From the NCBI RefSeq assembly GCF_001514305.1, contig NZ_KQ949095.1, positions 62,001 through 126,000 on the forward strand: a DNA stretch of 64,000 bases, in the 5' to 3' direction. Every line of letters starts with the position of its first letter. Within the stretch, counting starts at the first letter, position 1. The stretch is from Streptomyces dysideae (lineage in GTDB: Bacteria; Actinomycetota; Actinomycetes; Streptomycetales; Streptomycetaceae). Shown here one piece after another: positions 23,989 to 32,594 of this stretch. The notes beneath the pieces are model-generated. The model was not told the DNA's origin and did not search any database. It saw only the letters and a list, made by a program, of their open reading frames with translations. Position numbers and translations under genes: made by a program.

Positions 23989-24984
23989 TCACCGCTTCAC
24001 GTTCAGGGGCACGGTGTCCTCGATCACCGCACGGCCGTCCTCGGGCGAGTCCCAGTACGCCGTGAGCGTGCCGGCACCCGAGCGGGTCGCCTGGTAGGGG
24101 ATCGTCACATCGAATGTGCCCCGCGTCCCGGTGCCGGAGGTCGCCGTGGCGTAGATGTTCGCGGCCGTGCGCCCGGCGGCGTCGGTGATCTTCAGCCGGA
24201 GGGTCGCCTCGAACGTGTTGGCGCTCCCCCACACCCGCACGGGCGTACGGATGGTGTCGCCGATCAACGGCGACTCGACGAGGACGAGCGGCGCGAAATC
24301 CTCGAAGTCGGCCCGGCCGACCGGCTCGTTGAGAACGATGCCCTCGCCGCCGAAGGCCGTCACCGGCTTGCCGTCCAGTTCGAACCGCACCTTCTCGATG
24401 CTGGGGAAGCGAGTCGCGGTGAACACCACCTGGGCGAGCCGGGCGCGCATCGAAAGGCTTCCGCCGCCGTCGTCGTACCGCCCGGACAGGTCCACCGTGG
24501 CCACGCGGCGGTCGACCGCGACCGAGTGCAGTGTCGTGCCCGAGGGAATGGCGGTGGTGCGTTCGTGGCCGCGTTCGTAACGGCTGGGCCCGGCCAGCAG
24601 GGCGTGCAGTGCCCCGGCCGCGGTGGAGGGCGCGGTCACGGTGCGCGGGGCGGGCGAGATCTTCTCGCCGTGCAGGAAGTACACCGACGCGCGCACCTGG
24701 CGCGGTCCGCCGCCCGTGGTCGTCGGCGGCGCGGGAGTCCGCGTCGTCCCGGGCGTGGTGGGTGTGGTGGTCCCGGGGGTGCCGGGTGCGGTGGGGCTGC
24801 CTCCGGTCGTGCCGCCGCTGGTGCCGTCGGTGGTCGGCGTGCTCGGCCGGGGGGTGCCCGAGGAGCCATTGCCGTTTCCGCACGCGGTCGCCGCGGAGGA
24901 GACGAGCAGGGCGGCGGCGGCCAGGACGATCGGTCGCCGCATCCGATGGGATGTACGTCTGGTGGACATCTCGGCGCGCAGCAT
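23989..24984 (-). CDS. Secreted lipoprotein with GerMN-type and Gmad2-type domains
   Basis: 331 residues. N-terminal signal with RRPIVLAAAALLVSSAATAC, a lipobox-like Cys, then a long Thr/Pro/Gly linker (about residues 36-90). Domain 1 (VRASVYFLHGEKISPAPRTV to VRFELDGKPV) resembles GerMN; domain 2 (VLVESPLIGDTIRTPVRVWG to DTVPLNVKR) resembles the Gmad2 immunoglobulin-like domain. Both occur together in Gram-positive envelope lipoproteins of unknown job. ATG 24984 has GGAGGAGG upstream. Two imperfect boxes lie 52 and 74 bases upstream. Confidence 0.85.
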   Translation of the reverse strand: MLRAEMSTRRTSHRMRRPIVLAAAALLVSSAATACGNGNGSSGTPRPSTPTTDGTSGGTTGGSPTAPGTPGTTTPTTPGTTRTPAPPTTTGGGPRQVRASVYFLHGEKISPAPRTVTAPSTAAGALHALLAGPSRYERGHERTTAIPSGTTLHSVAVDRRVATVDLSGRYDDGGGSLSMRARLAQVVFTATRFPSIEKVRFELDGKPVTAFGGEGIVLNEPVGRADFEDFAPLVLVESPLIGDTIRTPVRVWGSANTFEATLRLKITDAAGRTAANIYATATSGTGTRGTFDVTIPYQATRSGAGTLTAYWDSPEDGRAVIEDTVPLNVKR

Positions 24985-25035
24985 GGCAGCCTCCTCCGAC
25001 GTTTCCAGACAACACCTTCCGGCATGTCCGCCCCA

Positions 25036-25049
25036 GTGCCGTTCGGCCC
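25036..25049. promoter_or_regulatory. DevR/OsdR-like box upstream of lipoprotein gene
   Basis: GTGCCGTTCGGCCC, one mismatch, 52 bases upstream of ATG 24984. Confidence 0.5.
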
Positions 25050-25057
25050 TGGTGAGC

Positions 25058-25071
25058 GGGCCGTACGGCTT
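25058..25071. promoter_or_regulatory. Second box upstream of lipoprotein gene
   Basis: GGGCCGTACGGCTT, left half perfect, right half four of six. Spaced 22 bases from the box at 25036. Confidence 0.4.
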
Positions 25072-25090
25072 CGATTCCGACGCGGCACTC

Positions 25091-25585
25091 TCAGGTCGCG
25101 AGCGCCGGCCGCGACTCCCGCGCGGCGCCCTTGGGCCAGATCACCTCGACCGGGATGCCCCGGGCCCTGGCGTAGGCGACGAGGTGCGCGGTCGCGTCCG
25201 TTCCGTCGGTCGGGGAGCCGTCCCAGACGGCCAGGACCCGCCGGCCCGCCGCGACGAGCCGTTCGTCGGCGCCGATGCGGGCGTCCCGGTCGGCGGGGTC
25301 GAAGCCCAGCAGCCGGACGAGCTCGGCCAGCATCAACAGTTCCGCGGCCGCCGAACGGTCGGGCTCCGGCAGGATGGCGGGCACGCAGCGCTGCGTCGGC
25401 AGCAGCACCACGAGCTTGCGTCCCGCCGCGCGCACCGCCCGCCCGAACGCCACGGGCACGCCCGCACCGGCGCGTACGAGACCGCCGACACCGTCGGGCA
25501 GGCGCCCGAGGCGTTCCTTCAGTTCGTTCTCCAGCAACTCCAGCGTGGGCACGGTCAGATCCGCGTGCCCCACGGCGACGATCAT
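25091..25585 (-). CDS. Rossmann-like protein of unknown function
   Basis: 164 residues. Alternating beta/alpha pattern: IVAVGHADLTVP, KLVVLLPTQRCVPAIL, RVLAVWDGSPTDGTDATAHL, GIPVEVIWPKGA. The WDGSPTDGT segment followed by a helix looks like a nucleotide- or ligand-binding loop, as in SLOG/LOG-type folds; that is a guess. ATG 25585 is 44 bases past the narI stop, and a box lies 95 bases upstream, inside narI. So it probably has its own promoter and may also be read with the nar operon. Confidence 0.75.
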   Translation of the reverse strand: MIVAVGHADLTVPTLELLENELKERLGRLPDGVGGLVRAGAGVPVAFGRAVRAAGRKLVVLLPTQRCVPAILPEPDRSAAAELLMLAELVRLLGFDPADRDARIGADERLVAAGRRVLAVWDGSPTDGTDATAHLVAYARARGIPVEVIWPKGAARESRPALAT

Positions 25586-25628
25586 CGGCCCTGCCCCCTC
25601 CTGCCGGCCATGCCCGGTCCTCCCTCGG

Positions 25629-26399
25629 TCACGACGACCTGTCCGAGGCAGTGAACCGGTCGGCGTCCGTCCGTCGATAGGGCCGAACGGTCCCCCGGTC
25701 GGAGCGGGCCGGCACGGTGCGTCGCCGGTAGACCACATAGGGCCGGACCAGATAGCCGACCGGCACACTCCACACATGGACGAGGCGGGTGAACGGCCAG
25801 GCCGCGAAGAGCAGGCAGGCGGTGAGGGCGTGGAGTTGGAAGAGGAGCGGGGCGCCCGTGATCGCCTCGGGCTGCGGCTGGAGGGTGAAGAGGCCGCGGA
25901 ACCAGACGGAGACGGTGCCGCGGTAGTCGTAGCCGTCGCCGAAGATGTTGTGGGCGGCCGTGGCGGCGATGCCGAGCAGCACGGTGGCCGACAGCAGCGG
26001 GAAGAGGAGCTTGTCGCTGCGGTCGGTGCCGAGCCGGATCCGCCGGGTCAGCAGGCGGCGGGCGCAGAGCATGCCGAGGCCGGTGACCATGGCGACGCCG
26101 GCGACCGAACCGGCCCAGACGGCGGTGGTGTGGTACGTGTGCTCGCTGATGCCCACCGCCTCGGTCCAGGAAGCGGGCACGGCGAGTCCGACCGCATGGC
26201 CGGCGATCACCATGAAGGCGCCGAGGTGGAACAGCGGGCTGCCCCAGCGCAGCCAGCGGTGTTCGAGGAGCTGGCTGGTGTGGGTGGTCCAGCCGAACTG
26301 GTCGTGCCGGTAACGCCAGACGTGTCCTACGGCGAACACGGCGAGGCACATGTAGGGGACGGCGACCCACAGCAGCAGGTCGGTGCCGGAGACGTTCAT
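25629..26399 (-). CDS. narI: Respiratory nitrate reductase gamma subunit (cytochrome b)
   Basis: 256 residues, about five membrane helices that anchor the enzyme and take electrons from quinol through two b-type haems. Haem-ligand His candidates lie in the second and last helices (FHLGAFMVIAGHAVGL; LFQLHALTACLLFAAW). Start overlaps narJ by four bases (ATGA). The last ~22 residues (RPYRRTDADRFTASDRSS) are hydrophilic, and the DNA coding for them holds a box for the next gene. Confidence 0.96.
   Translation of the reverse strand: MNVSGTDLLLWVAVPYMCLAVFAVGHVWRYRHDQFGWTTHTSQLLEHRWLRWGSPLFHLGAFMVIAGHAVGLAVPASWTEAVGISEHTYHTTAVWAGSVAGVAMVTGLGMLCARRLLTRRIRLGTDRSDKLLFPLLSATVLLGIAATAAHNIFGDGYDYRGTVSVWFRGLFTLQPQPEAITGAPLLFQLHALTACLLFAAWPFTRLVHVWSVPVGYLVRPYVVYRRRTVPARSDRGTVRPYRRTDADRFTASDRSS
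25680..25693. promoter_or_regulatory. DevR/OsdR-like box inside narI
   Basis: GGGCCGAACGGTCC, one mismatch, within TAGGGCCGAACGGTCCCC (25678-25695). It is inside the narI 3' coding region and 95 bases upstream of the gene starting at 25585, the spacing used elsewhere. Confidence 0.55.
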
Positions 26400-27166
26400 C
26401 GGTTGCTGTCCTTGTCGGGTGTCGTGCGGGTCGGCGGGGCCGGCGCGGGCGGGACGAAGGTGTCCGGCGGCGCGAACAGGCCGCCCGCGTACGGGTCGAG
26501 GCCGACGTCCTCGCTCGGCGGGCCCTGTGCGGCCAGTTCGGCGACCGCCTTCAGGTCCGCCTCGGTCGGCGGCGGCAGCAGGGTGAGCAGGGCGGCCAGG
26601 ACGTGCCGGTAGGGCGAGTCCGCGTCGGTCAGCGCCCGGTGGATCAGTTCCAGTCCGCGCCGGTGCTGGCGCAGCGGGGCCTCGCCCGGGCCGGGCCCGG
26701 ACAGTGCCGCGAACTCCAGCACGACCGGGAGGTGGTCCGGCAGTTCGCTGCCGTCGGTGTCCCAGCCCGCGGCCCGGAAACGCCGGGCCAGGGTGAGCAG
26801 GGCCATACCGCGGCGGCGGGTGTCACCGTGCAGGTAGTAGGTGAGGTAGAGGCTGCTCTTGCGGCGCAGGTCGAACATCTCGACGTAGTGACGGGCGAGC
26901 GTGTCGGGGTCCTGGCAGGTGAACCAGTCGGTGAACGCGGCCAGTTCGGTGGCGGCGGGCGACTCGGGCAGGGCCGCGACCGCCGCGGCCACGGTGGGCC
27001 GGGCGGCGACCAGCTCGGAGTCGGGGTACTGCAGCATCAGGGACATCAGCCTCAGCAGCAGGCTCCGGCGTTCGGCCTCGACCGGGTCCGTCGTGGCCCG
27101 GCGGCGGACGGCGGCGCGGATCCGGGTGCGGACCATCGCCGGCACGGTGGCGGGCACGGGGCTCAT
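26396..27166 (-). CDS. narJ: Nitrate reductase molybdenum cofactor assembly chaperone
   Basis: 256 residues, helical NarJ-family chaperone that inserts the molybdenum cofactor into NarG; not part of the final enzyme. Seen: LLRLMSLMLQYPDSELVAA, the family block FDLRRKSSLYLTYYLHGDTRRRG split around residue 105, and LPVVLEFAAL. A C-terminal Pro-rich tail follows. Overlaps narH and narI by four bases each, which shows tight coupling. Confidence 0.96.
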   Translation of the reverse strand: MSPVPATVPAMVRTRIRAAVRRRATTDPVEAERRSLLLRLMSLMLQYPDSELVAARPTVAAAVAALPESPAATELAAFTDWFTCQDPDTLARHYVEMFDLRRKSSLYLTYYLHGDTRRRGMALLTLARRFRAAGWDTDGSELPDHLPVVLEFAALSGPGPGEAPLRQHRRGLELIHRALTDADSPYRHVLAALLTLLPPPTEADLKAVAELAAQGPPSEDVGLDPYAGGLFAPPDTFVPPAPAPPTRTTPDKDSNR

Positions 27167-28689
27167 ACGGGGTCTCCTGTCGAGGGGCGGCGCAGGGTGG
27201 GAATGCCGAGCAGGACGCGGCGGTCCGACGGCGCGTCGCCGGAGGACTCCACCGGGCAGCGGTTCTCCATCGCGGTGAGCGCGGCCGCGTCCTCCTTGTG
27301 CGCGGCCGGGACGACATACCGGTCCTCGTACTTGGCGACGGCGAGCAGCCGGTGCAGGTCCTCCGCCTCGCGGGCGGTGAGCCCCACCGCCTTCAGCGCG
27401 GCCTCGTCACCGGCCTCGCCGAGGGTGCGTTCCCGCATGTACGAGCGGAGCGCGGTGAGCTTCATCAGCACCCCGGCGACCACGTCCGTGTCTCCGGCGG
27501 TGAACAGCTCGGCCAGGTATTCCAGCGGGATGCGCAGCCGGGTGACGGCGGCGAAGACATGGTCGGGGTCGTCCTGGTTGCCGCCCGCCGCGTCCACGGC
27601 GTCCAGGACGGGCGAGAGCGGCGGGACGTACCAGACCATGGGCAGGGTGCGGTACTCCGGGTGCAGCGGCAGGGCCACCTTGTACCGGGAGACCAGGTCG
27701 TACACCGGGGAGCGGCGGGCGGCCGCCAGCCAGTCCTCGGGGATGCCGGACTCCCGTGCCGCCGCGGCCACTTCGGGATCGTGCGGGTCGAGGAAGACGC
27801 CCCGCTGGGCGTCCAGCAGGTCCTTCTCGTCGGGGGTGGCGGCGGCCTCGCCGACCCGGTCGGCGTCGTAGAGGAGCAGCCCCAGGTAGCGCAGCCGGCC
27901 GACGCAGGTCTCGGAGCACACGGTCGGCTGTCCGGCCTCGATGCGCGGGAAGCAGAAGGTGCACTTCTCGGCCTTGCCGGTGGCGTGGTTGACGTAGACC
28001 TTCTTGTACGGGCATGCCGTCACGCACATCCGCCAGCCGCGGCAGCGGTCCTGGTCGACGAGGACGATGCCGTCCTCGACCCGCTTGTACATCGCGCCCG
28101 ACGGGCAGGCCGACACGCAGGCGGGGTTGAGGCAGTGCTCGCACAGGCGGGGCAGGTGGAAGAGGAAGGTCTGCTCGAACTCGAACTTGACCTTCTCGGC
28201 CCACTCACCGGTCAGGTTGGGGTCGCCGCCCGCGTTCTCGGGCGCGCCGCCCAGACCGTCCTCCCAGTTGGCGCCCCAGGTGATGGCGGTGGGCTTGCCG
28301 GTGAGGACGGAGCGGGGGCGGGCGACGGGGATGTCCTGGCCGGCGGGCGCGCTGACGAGGTTGTCGTAGTCGTAGGTGACCGGCTCGTAGTAGTCCTCGA
28401 TGGCGGGCAGGTTCGGGTTGGAGAACAAGGACAGCAGGCGCCTGACGCGGCCTCCGGAGCGCAGGACCAGACGCCCGCGCTTGTCGAGCGTCCAGCCGCC
28501 CTTCCACTGCTCCTGGTCCTCGTAGCGGCGGGGGTAGCCGACGCCGGGCTTGGTCTCGACGTTGTTGAACCAGGCGTACTCGACGCCGGGCCGGTTGGAC
28601 CACGTCTGCTTGCAGGTGACCGAGCAGGTGTGGCAGCCGATGCACTTGTCGAGGTTCATGACCATCGCAATGTGAGCCATGACGCGCAT
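27163..28689 (-). CDS. narH: Respiratory nitrate reductase beta subunit (Fe-S)
   Basis: 508 residues carrying electrons from NarI to NarG. Four cluster motifs are visible: CIGCHTCSVTCK near residue 16, CEHCLNPACVSACP near 185, CRGWRMCVTACP near 220 (Trp replaces one Cys, as in the [3Fe-4S] cluster of NarH) and CTFCFPRIEAGQPTVCSETC. ATG at 28689 is one base past the narG stop; an internal ATG at 28680 also fits. Cytoplasmic face of the membrane. Confidence 0.97.
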   Translation of the reverse strand: MRVMAHIAMVMNLDKCIGCHTCSVTCKQTWSNRPGVEYAWFNNVETKPGVGYPRRYEDQEQWKGGWTLDKRGRLVLRSGGRVRRLLSLFSNPNLPAIEDYYEPVTYDYDNLVSAPAGQDIPVARPRSVLTGKPTAITWGANWEDGLGGAPENAGGDPNLTGEWAEKVKFEFEQTFLFHLPRLCEHCLNPACVSACPSGAMYKRVEDGIVLVDQDRCRGWRMCVTACPYKKVYVNHATGKAEKCTFCFPRIEAGQPTVCSETCVGRLRYLGLLLYDADRVGEAAATPDEKDLLDAQRGVFLDPHDPEVAAAARESGIPEDWLAAARRSPVYDLVSRYKVALPLHPEYRTLPMVWYVPPLSPVLDAVDAAGGNQDDPDHVFAAVTRLRIPLEYLAELFTAGDTDVVAGVLMKLTALRSYMRERTLGEAGDEAALKAVGLTAREAEDLHRLLAVAKYEDRYVVPAAHKEDAAALTAMENRCPVESSGDAPSDRRVLLGIPTLRRPSTGDPV

Positions 28690-28690
28690 G

Positions 28691-31600
28691 TCAGTACTCC
28701 ACGTCCTGCGAGCGACGGCGGATGACGGTGACCTCGTCGCGCTGGTTGCCGGTCGGGCCGTAGTAGTTGAAGGCGTAGGTGAACTGCGCGTAGCCGCCCG
28801 CGAGATGGGTGGGCTTGAGCAGCAGCCGGGTCAGCGAGTTGTGGATGCCGCCGCGTTTGCCGCTGACCTCGGTCTTCGGGACGTTCACGTTGCGGTCCTG
28901 GGCGTGGTGCATGTACACCGTGCCCTCGGGCATCCGGTGTGTGACCACCGCCCGTGCCGCCACCACGCCGTTGCGGTTGTAGGCCTCGATCCACTCGTTG
29001 TCCTTGACGCCGATCTTCTCGGCGTCGGCGGTGGACATCCAGATCGTCGGGCCGCCGCGGGACAGGTCGAGCATGTACTTGTTGTCCTGGTAGTTCGAGT
29101 GGATGGACCACTTGGAGTGCGGGGTCAGGTAGCGGACTGTGACCTCGGCTCGGCCATTCTCGTGCAGGTGCTCGTCGCCGTAGTGCCGGGGCGTGTTCAA
29201 CGGCGGCCGGTAGACCGGGAGTTGCTCGCCGAGCTCGGCCATCCAGTCGTGCTGGACGAAGAAGTGCTGGCGGCCGGTCAGGGTGTGCCAGGGCTTCTTG
29301 TGCTCGGTGTTGATGACGAACGGGGAGTAGCGGCGCCCGCCGGTCTCCGAGCCCGACCACTCGTACGACGTCATCACCGAGCGAGGCTGGGTGCGGGTGT
29401 CGGCGAACGTGATCCGTTCCGCCTCGCGCTCGGAAGCGAGTTCCACCAGTCCCTCGCTGCCGGTCTGCCGCTCCAGCTCCCGGAAACCCTCGGTGGCCAG
29501 GCGCCCGTTGGTGGTGCCGGACAGGGCGAGGATCGCCTCGCACATGTCGGAGGCGGTGGCGAGCGAGGGCCGTCCTGCGGCGACTCCATCCCTGACGGTG
29601 CCGTTGCGGCGCCGCAGGTCGTCGATCTCCTGGTTCGGGTGGACCGTGACGCCCTTCGTGGTCGTGCCGAGGGTGTCCAGGAGCGGGCCGACGGCGCGCA
29701 TCTTCTCGGCGACGGCGGCGTAGTCGCGCTCGATCGTCACCAGCTTGGGCATGGTCCGGCCCGGGACCGGCTCGCACTCCCCCGCCTTCCAGTCCCGTAC
29801 GACGCCGCCGGGCTGGGCGAGTTCGTCGGGGGTGTCGTGCAGCAGCGGCACGGCGAGGACGTCCGTGCGCGTGCCGAGGTGCTCGGCGGCCAGCTCGCTG
29901 AACCGGTCGGCGATCGTCAGGAACGTGTCGTAGTCGGTGCGGGCCTGCCAGGGCGGGGCGATGGCCGGGGTGAAGGCGTGCACGAAGGGGTGCATGTCCG
30001 TGCTGGACAGGTCGTCCTTCTCGTACCAGGTCGCGGCCGGCAGGACGACGTCGGAGAGCAGACCGGTGGAGGTCATCCGGAAGTCCATGGTGACCAGCAG
30101 GTCGAGCTTGCCCTCGGGGGCCTCCTCCCGCCACACCACGTCCTTCGGACGCCCCTCGGGCGGGGTCTCCTCGGAGCGGACCGCCGCGTCGGTGCCCAGC
30201 AGATGGCGCAGGAAGTACTCGTTGCCCTTGCCGGACGAGCCCAGCAGGTTGGCCCGCCACACGGTCAGTACGCGCGGGAAGTTGGCGGGGTCGTCGGGGT
30301 CCTCGGCGGCGAACCTCAAGTCCCCCGACTTGAGTTCCTCGACGATGTGTTCGGCGACCGGCCGACCGGCGGCCGCGGCCTCGTCCGTCAGGTCGAGGGG
30401 GTTGCGGTTGAAACCGGGGTGGCCGGGCGTCCAGCCCAGCCGTACGGCCTGCGCCAGGCAGTCGGCGAACCCCTTGCCCTGGAATCGCCCCTCGCCGAGC
30501 GGGGAGGCCAGCTCCTCGGGCCCGAACGCCTCGTAACGCCACTGGTCGGAGTTCAGGTACCAGTAGGAGGTGCCCGCCATGTGCCGGGTGGGCCGCTGCC
30601 AGTCGAAGGCGAACGACAGATGCTGCTGCCCGGTCACCGGGCGGACCTTCTCCTGGCCGACGTAGTGCGCCCAGCCGCCGCCGTTGACGCCCTGACAGCC
30701 GGTCATCGTGGTCAGGGCCAGGAAGGCCCGGTAGATGGTGTCCGAGTGGAACCAGTGGTTGGTGCCGGCGCCCATCGCGATCATCGAGCGGCCCTGGGTG
30801 CGCTCGGCGTTGCGGGCGAACTCCCGCGCGATCCGGGCCGCCTGCTGTGCCGGCACGGACGTGATCGTCTCCTGCCAGGCCGGGGTATACGGCTCACTCG
30901 CGTCGTCGTAGGAGGAGGGCCAGGTGCCCGGGAGGCCGGGCCGCCGCACGCCGTACTGGGCCAGCATCAGGTCGAAGACCGTGGTGACGAGGCGTCCGCC
31001 GATCCGGCGGACCGGGACGCCGCGGACCATCGTCGAGCCACCCTCGGTGGCGCCCTCGTCGAAGCGGGGCAAAGCGATCTCGGCCGTCTCCCCGGACCGC
31101 CCCAGCAGGCTCAACTCGGGCACCACGTCGCCCAGGTCCAGGTTCCAGCGGCCTCGCCCGGCCTCCCCCCAGCGGAAGCCGAGCGAGCCGCCGGGCACCA
31201 CCGCATCGCCGGTGGCCGAGTCGAGGAGAACGGTCTTGGACTCGGCGTGTTCCGTGTCGTGTCCGAGGTCGGCGGCGGTCAGGAACCCGGCCGGGACCAA
31301 GCCCTCGCTGTGCTCGCGCAGGGTCACCAGGAACGGCGCGTCCGTGAACGTCCGCAAGTACTGCTGGAAGTACGGCACTTCACGGTCGACCAGGAACTCC
31401 CGCAGGATCACGTGCCCCATGGCCATCGCGAGCGCCCCATCGGTACCGGGGTGAGGGGCCAGCCACTCGTCGGCGTGCTTGACGTTGTCGGCGTAGTCGG
31501 GGCTGACCGCGACGACCTTGGTGCCGTTGTAGCGGGTCTCGGTGAGGAAGTGCGCGTCGGGGGTGCGGGTGACGGGGATGTTGGAGCCCCACATGATCAG

Positions 31601-32389
31601 GTAGCCGGCGTTCCACCAGTCGGCGGCCTCGGGGACGTCGGTCTGGTCCCCGAAGACCTGCGGTGAGGCGATCGGCAGGTCGGCGTACCAGTCGTAGAAG
31701 GACAGCAGCGTGCCGCCGATCAGCGACATGAACCGGGCGCCGGCCGCGAAGGACGCCATCGACATCGCCGGGATCGGCGAGAAGCCGGCGACACGGTCCG
31801 GGCCGTACGACTTGATCGTGTGCACCTGAGCGGCGGCGACCAGCTCGCTCACCTCGTCCCAGTCGGCGCGCACCAGGCCGCCCTTGCCGCGGGCCCGCTT
31901 GTAGGCGCGGGCCTTGGCCGGGTCGCCGGTGATCTCGGCCCAGGCGGCGACGGGGTCACCGAGCCGCTTGCGTGCCTCCCGCCACAGCTTCAGCAGGGCG
32001 CCCCGGACGTACGGGTAGCGGACCCGGCTGGGCGAGTACGTGTACCAGGAGAAGGAGGCCCCGCGCGGGCAGCCGCGCGGCTCGTACTCGGGGCAGTCGG
32101 TGCCGATCGAGGGGTAGTCGGTGGCCTGGTGCTCCCAGGTGATGATGCCGTCCTTGACGTACACCATCCACGAGCAGGAACCGGTGCAGTTCACTCCGTG
32201 CGTGGAGCGGACCACCTTGTCGTGCGCCCAGCGGTCCCGGTAGAAGCCCTCCCACTTGCCGTCTGCCTCGCCGAACACGGCGCGCCCGTCGGCCGACACC
32301 TCACGGCGAGTGAGCAGCCTGCGGGCGGCCAGCGGCCAGCCCTCCGGGGCGCGCCGGTGCGGCGGTCGCGCCTTCTTGTCGTTCTCCAT
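28691..32389 (-). CDS. narG: Respiratory nitrate reductase alpha subunit (Mo-bisMGD)
   Basis: 1232 residues, full NarG length. It reduces nitrate to nitrite at a molybdenum centre. N-terminal FS0 ligands in THGVNCTGSCSWMVYV (His and Cys), QATDYPSIGTDCPEYEPRGC next, and the Mo-ligand Asp region LLSFYDWYADLPIASP. No Tat signal, as is normal. First gene of narGHJI with a perfect box 39 bases upstream, and divergent from narK. The start MENDKKARPP has no other ATG nearby. Confidence 0.97.
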   Translation of the reverse strand: MENDKKARPPHRRAPEGWPLAARRLLTRREVSADGRAVFGEADGKWEGFYRDRWAHDKVVRSTHGVNCTGSCSWMVYVKDGIITWEHQATDYPSIGTDCPEYEPRGCPRGASFSWYTYSPSRVRYPYVRGALLKLWREARKRLGDPVAAWAEITGDPAKARAYKRARGKGGLVRADWDEVSELVAAAQVHTIKSYGPDRVAGFSPIPAMSMASFAAGARFMSLIGGTLLSFYDWYADLPIASPQVFGDQTDVPEAADWWNAGYLIMWGSNIPVTRTPDAHFLTETRYNGTKVVAVSPDYADNVKHADEWLAPHPGTDGALAMAMGHVILREFLVDREVPYFQQYLRTFTDAPFLVTLREHSEGLVPAGFLTAADLGHDTEHAESKTVLLDSATGDAVVPGGSLGFRWGEAGRGRWNLDLGDVVPELSLLGRSGETAEIALPRFDEGATEGGSTMVRGVPVRRIGGRLVTTVFDLMLAQYGVRRPGLPGTWPSSYDDASEPYTPAWQETITSVPAQQAARIAREFARNAERTQGRSMIAMGAGTNHWFHSDTIYRAFLALTTMTGCQGVNGGGWAHYVGQEKVRPVTGQQHLSFAFDWQRPTRHMAGTSYWYLNSDQWRYEAFGPEELASPLGEGRFQGKGFADCLAQAVRLGWTPGHPGFNRNPLDLTDEAAAAGRPVAEHIVEELKSGDLRFAAEDPDDPANFPRVLTVWRANLLGSSGKGNEYFLRHLLGTDAAVRSEETPPEGRPKDVVWREEAPEGKLDLLVTMDFRMTSTGLLSDVVLPAATWYEKDDLSSTDMHPFVHAFTPAIAPPWQARTDYDTFLTIADRFSELAAEHLGTRTDVLAVPLLHDTPDELAQPGGVVRDWKAGECEPVPGRTMPKLVTIERDYAAVAEKMRAVGPLLDTLGTTTKGVTVHPNQEIDDLRRRNGTVRDGVAAGRPSLATASDMCEAILALSGTTNGRLATEGFRELERQTGSEGLVELASEREAERITFADTRTQPRSVMTSYEWSGSETGGRRYSPFVINTEHKKPWHTLTGRQHFFVQHDWMAELGEQLPVYRPPLNTPRHYGDEHLHENGRAEVTVRYLTPHSKWSIHSNYQDNKYMLDLSRGGPTIWMSTADAEKIGVKDNEWIEAYNRNGVVAARAVVTHRMPEGTVYMHHAQDRNVNVPKTEVSGKRGGIHNSLTRLLLKPTHLAGGYAQFTYAFNYYGPTGNQRDEVTVIRRRSQDVEY

Positions 32390-32427
32390 GCCGGGAACGC
32401 TAGGCGGCACCCACACGCCGTCACCCT

Positions 32428-32441
32428 GGGCCGAACGGCCC
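32428..32441. promoter_or_regulatory. DevR/OsdR-like box, perfect, upstream of narG
   Basis: GGGCCGAACGGCCC, exact inverted hexamers, 39 bases upstream of the narG ATG in the narG-narK divergent region. Confidence 0.72.
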
Positions 32442-32504
32442 TCCTGCCGGCCCCGTCGGGCCCCACCCGACGACGGTCGTCCCGGGCCTCCCGGACACCC
32501 GGCG

Positions 32505-32518
32505 AGGCCCTTCGGCCC
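32505..32518. promoter_or_regulatory. DevR/OsdR-like box upstream of narK
   Basis: AGGCCCTTCGGCCC, right half perfect, left half four of six, 77 bases upstream of the narK start. Confidence 0.5.
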
Positions 32519-32594
32519 ACGGCCGGGAAGGCCGGTGATCGACGAGCCTGATCGCACAACAGCCCTCAGACTTGAACACGCGGAAGGAACCCCC

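Noticed and set aside
28679..31666. Very long open frame on the plus strand opposite narH and narG
   Set aside because: It is a GC-codon shadow of narG/narH; its translation has no domain pattern and is Val/Gly/Arg-rich. Many similar long antisense frames occur across the window.
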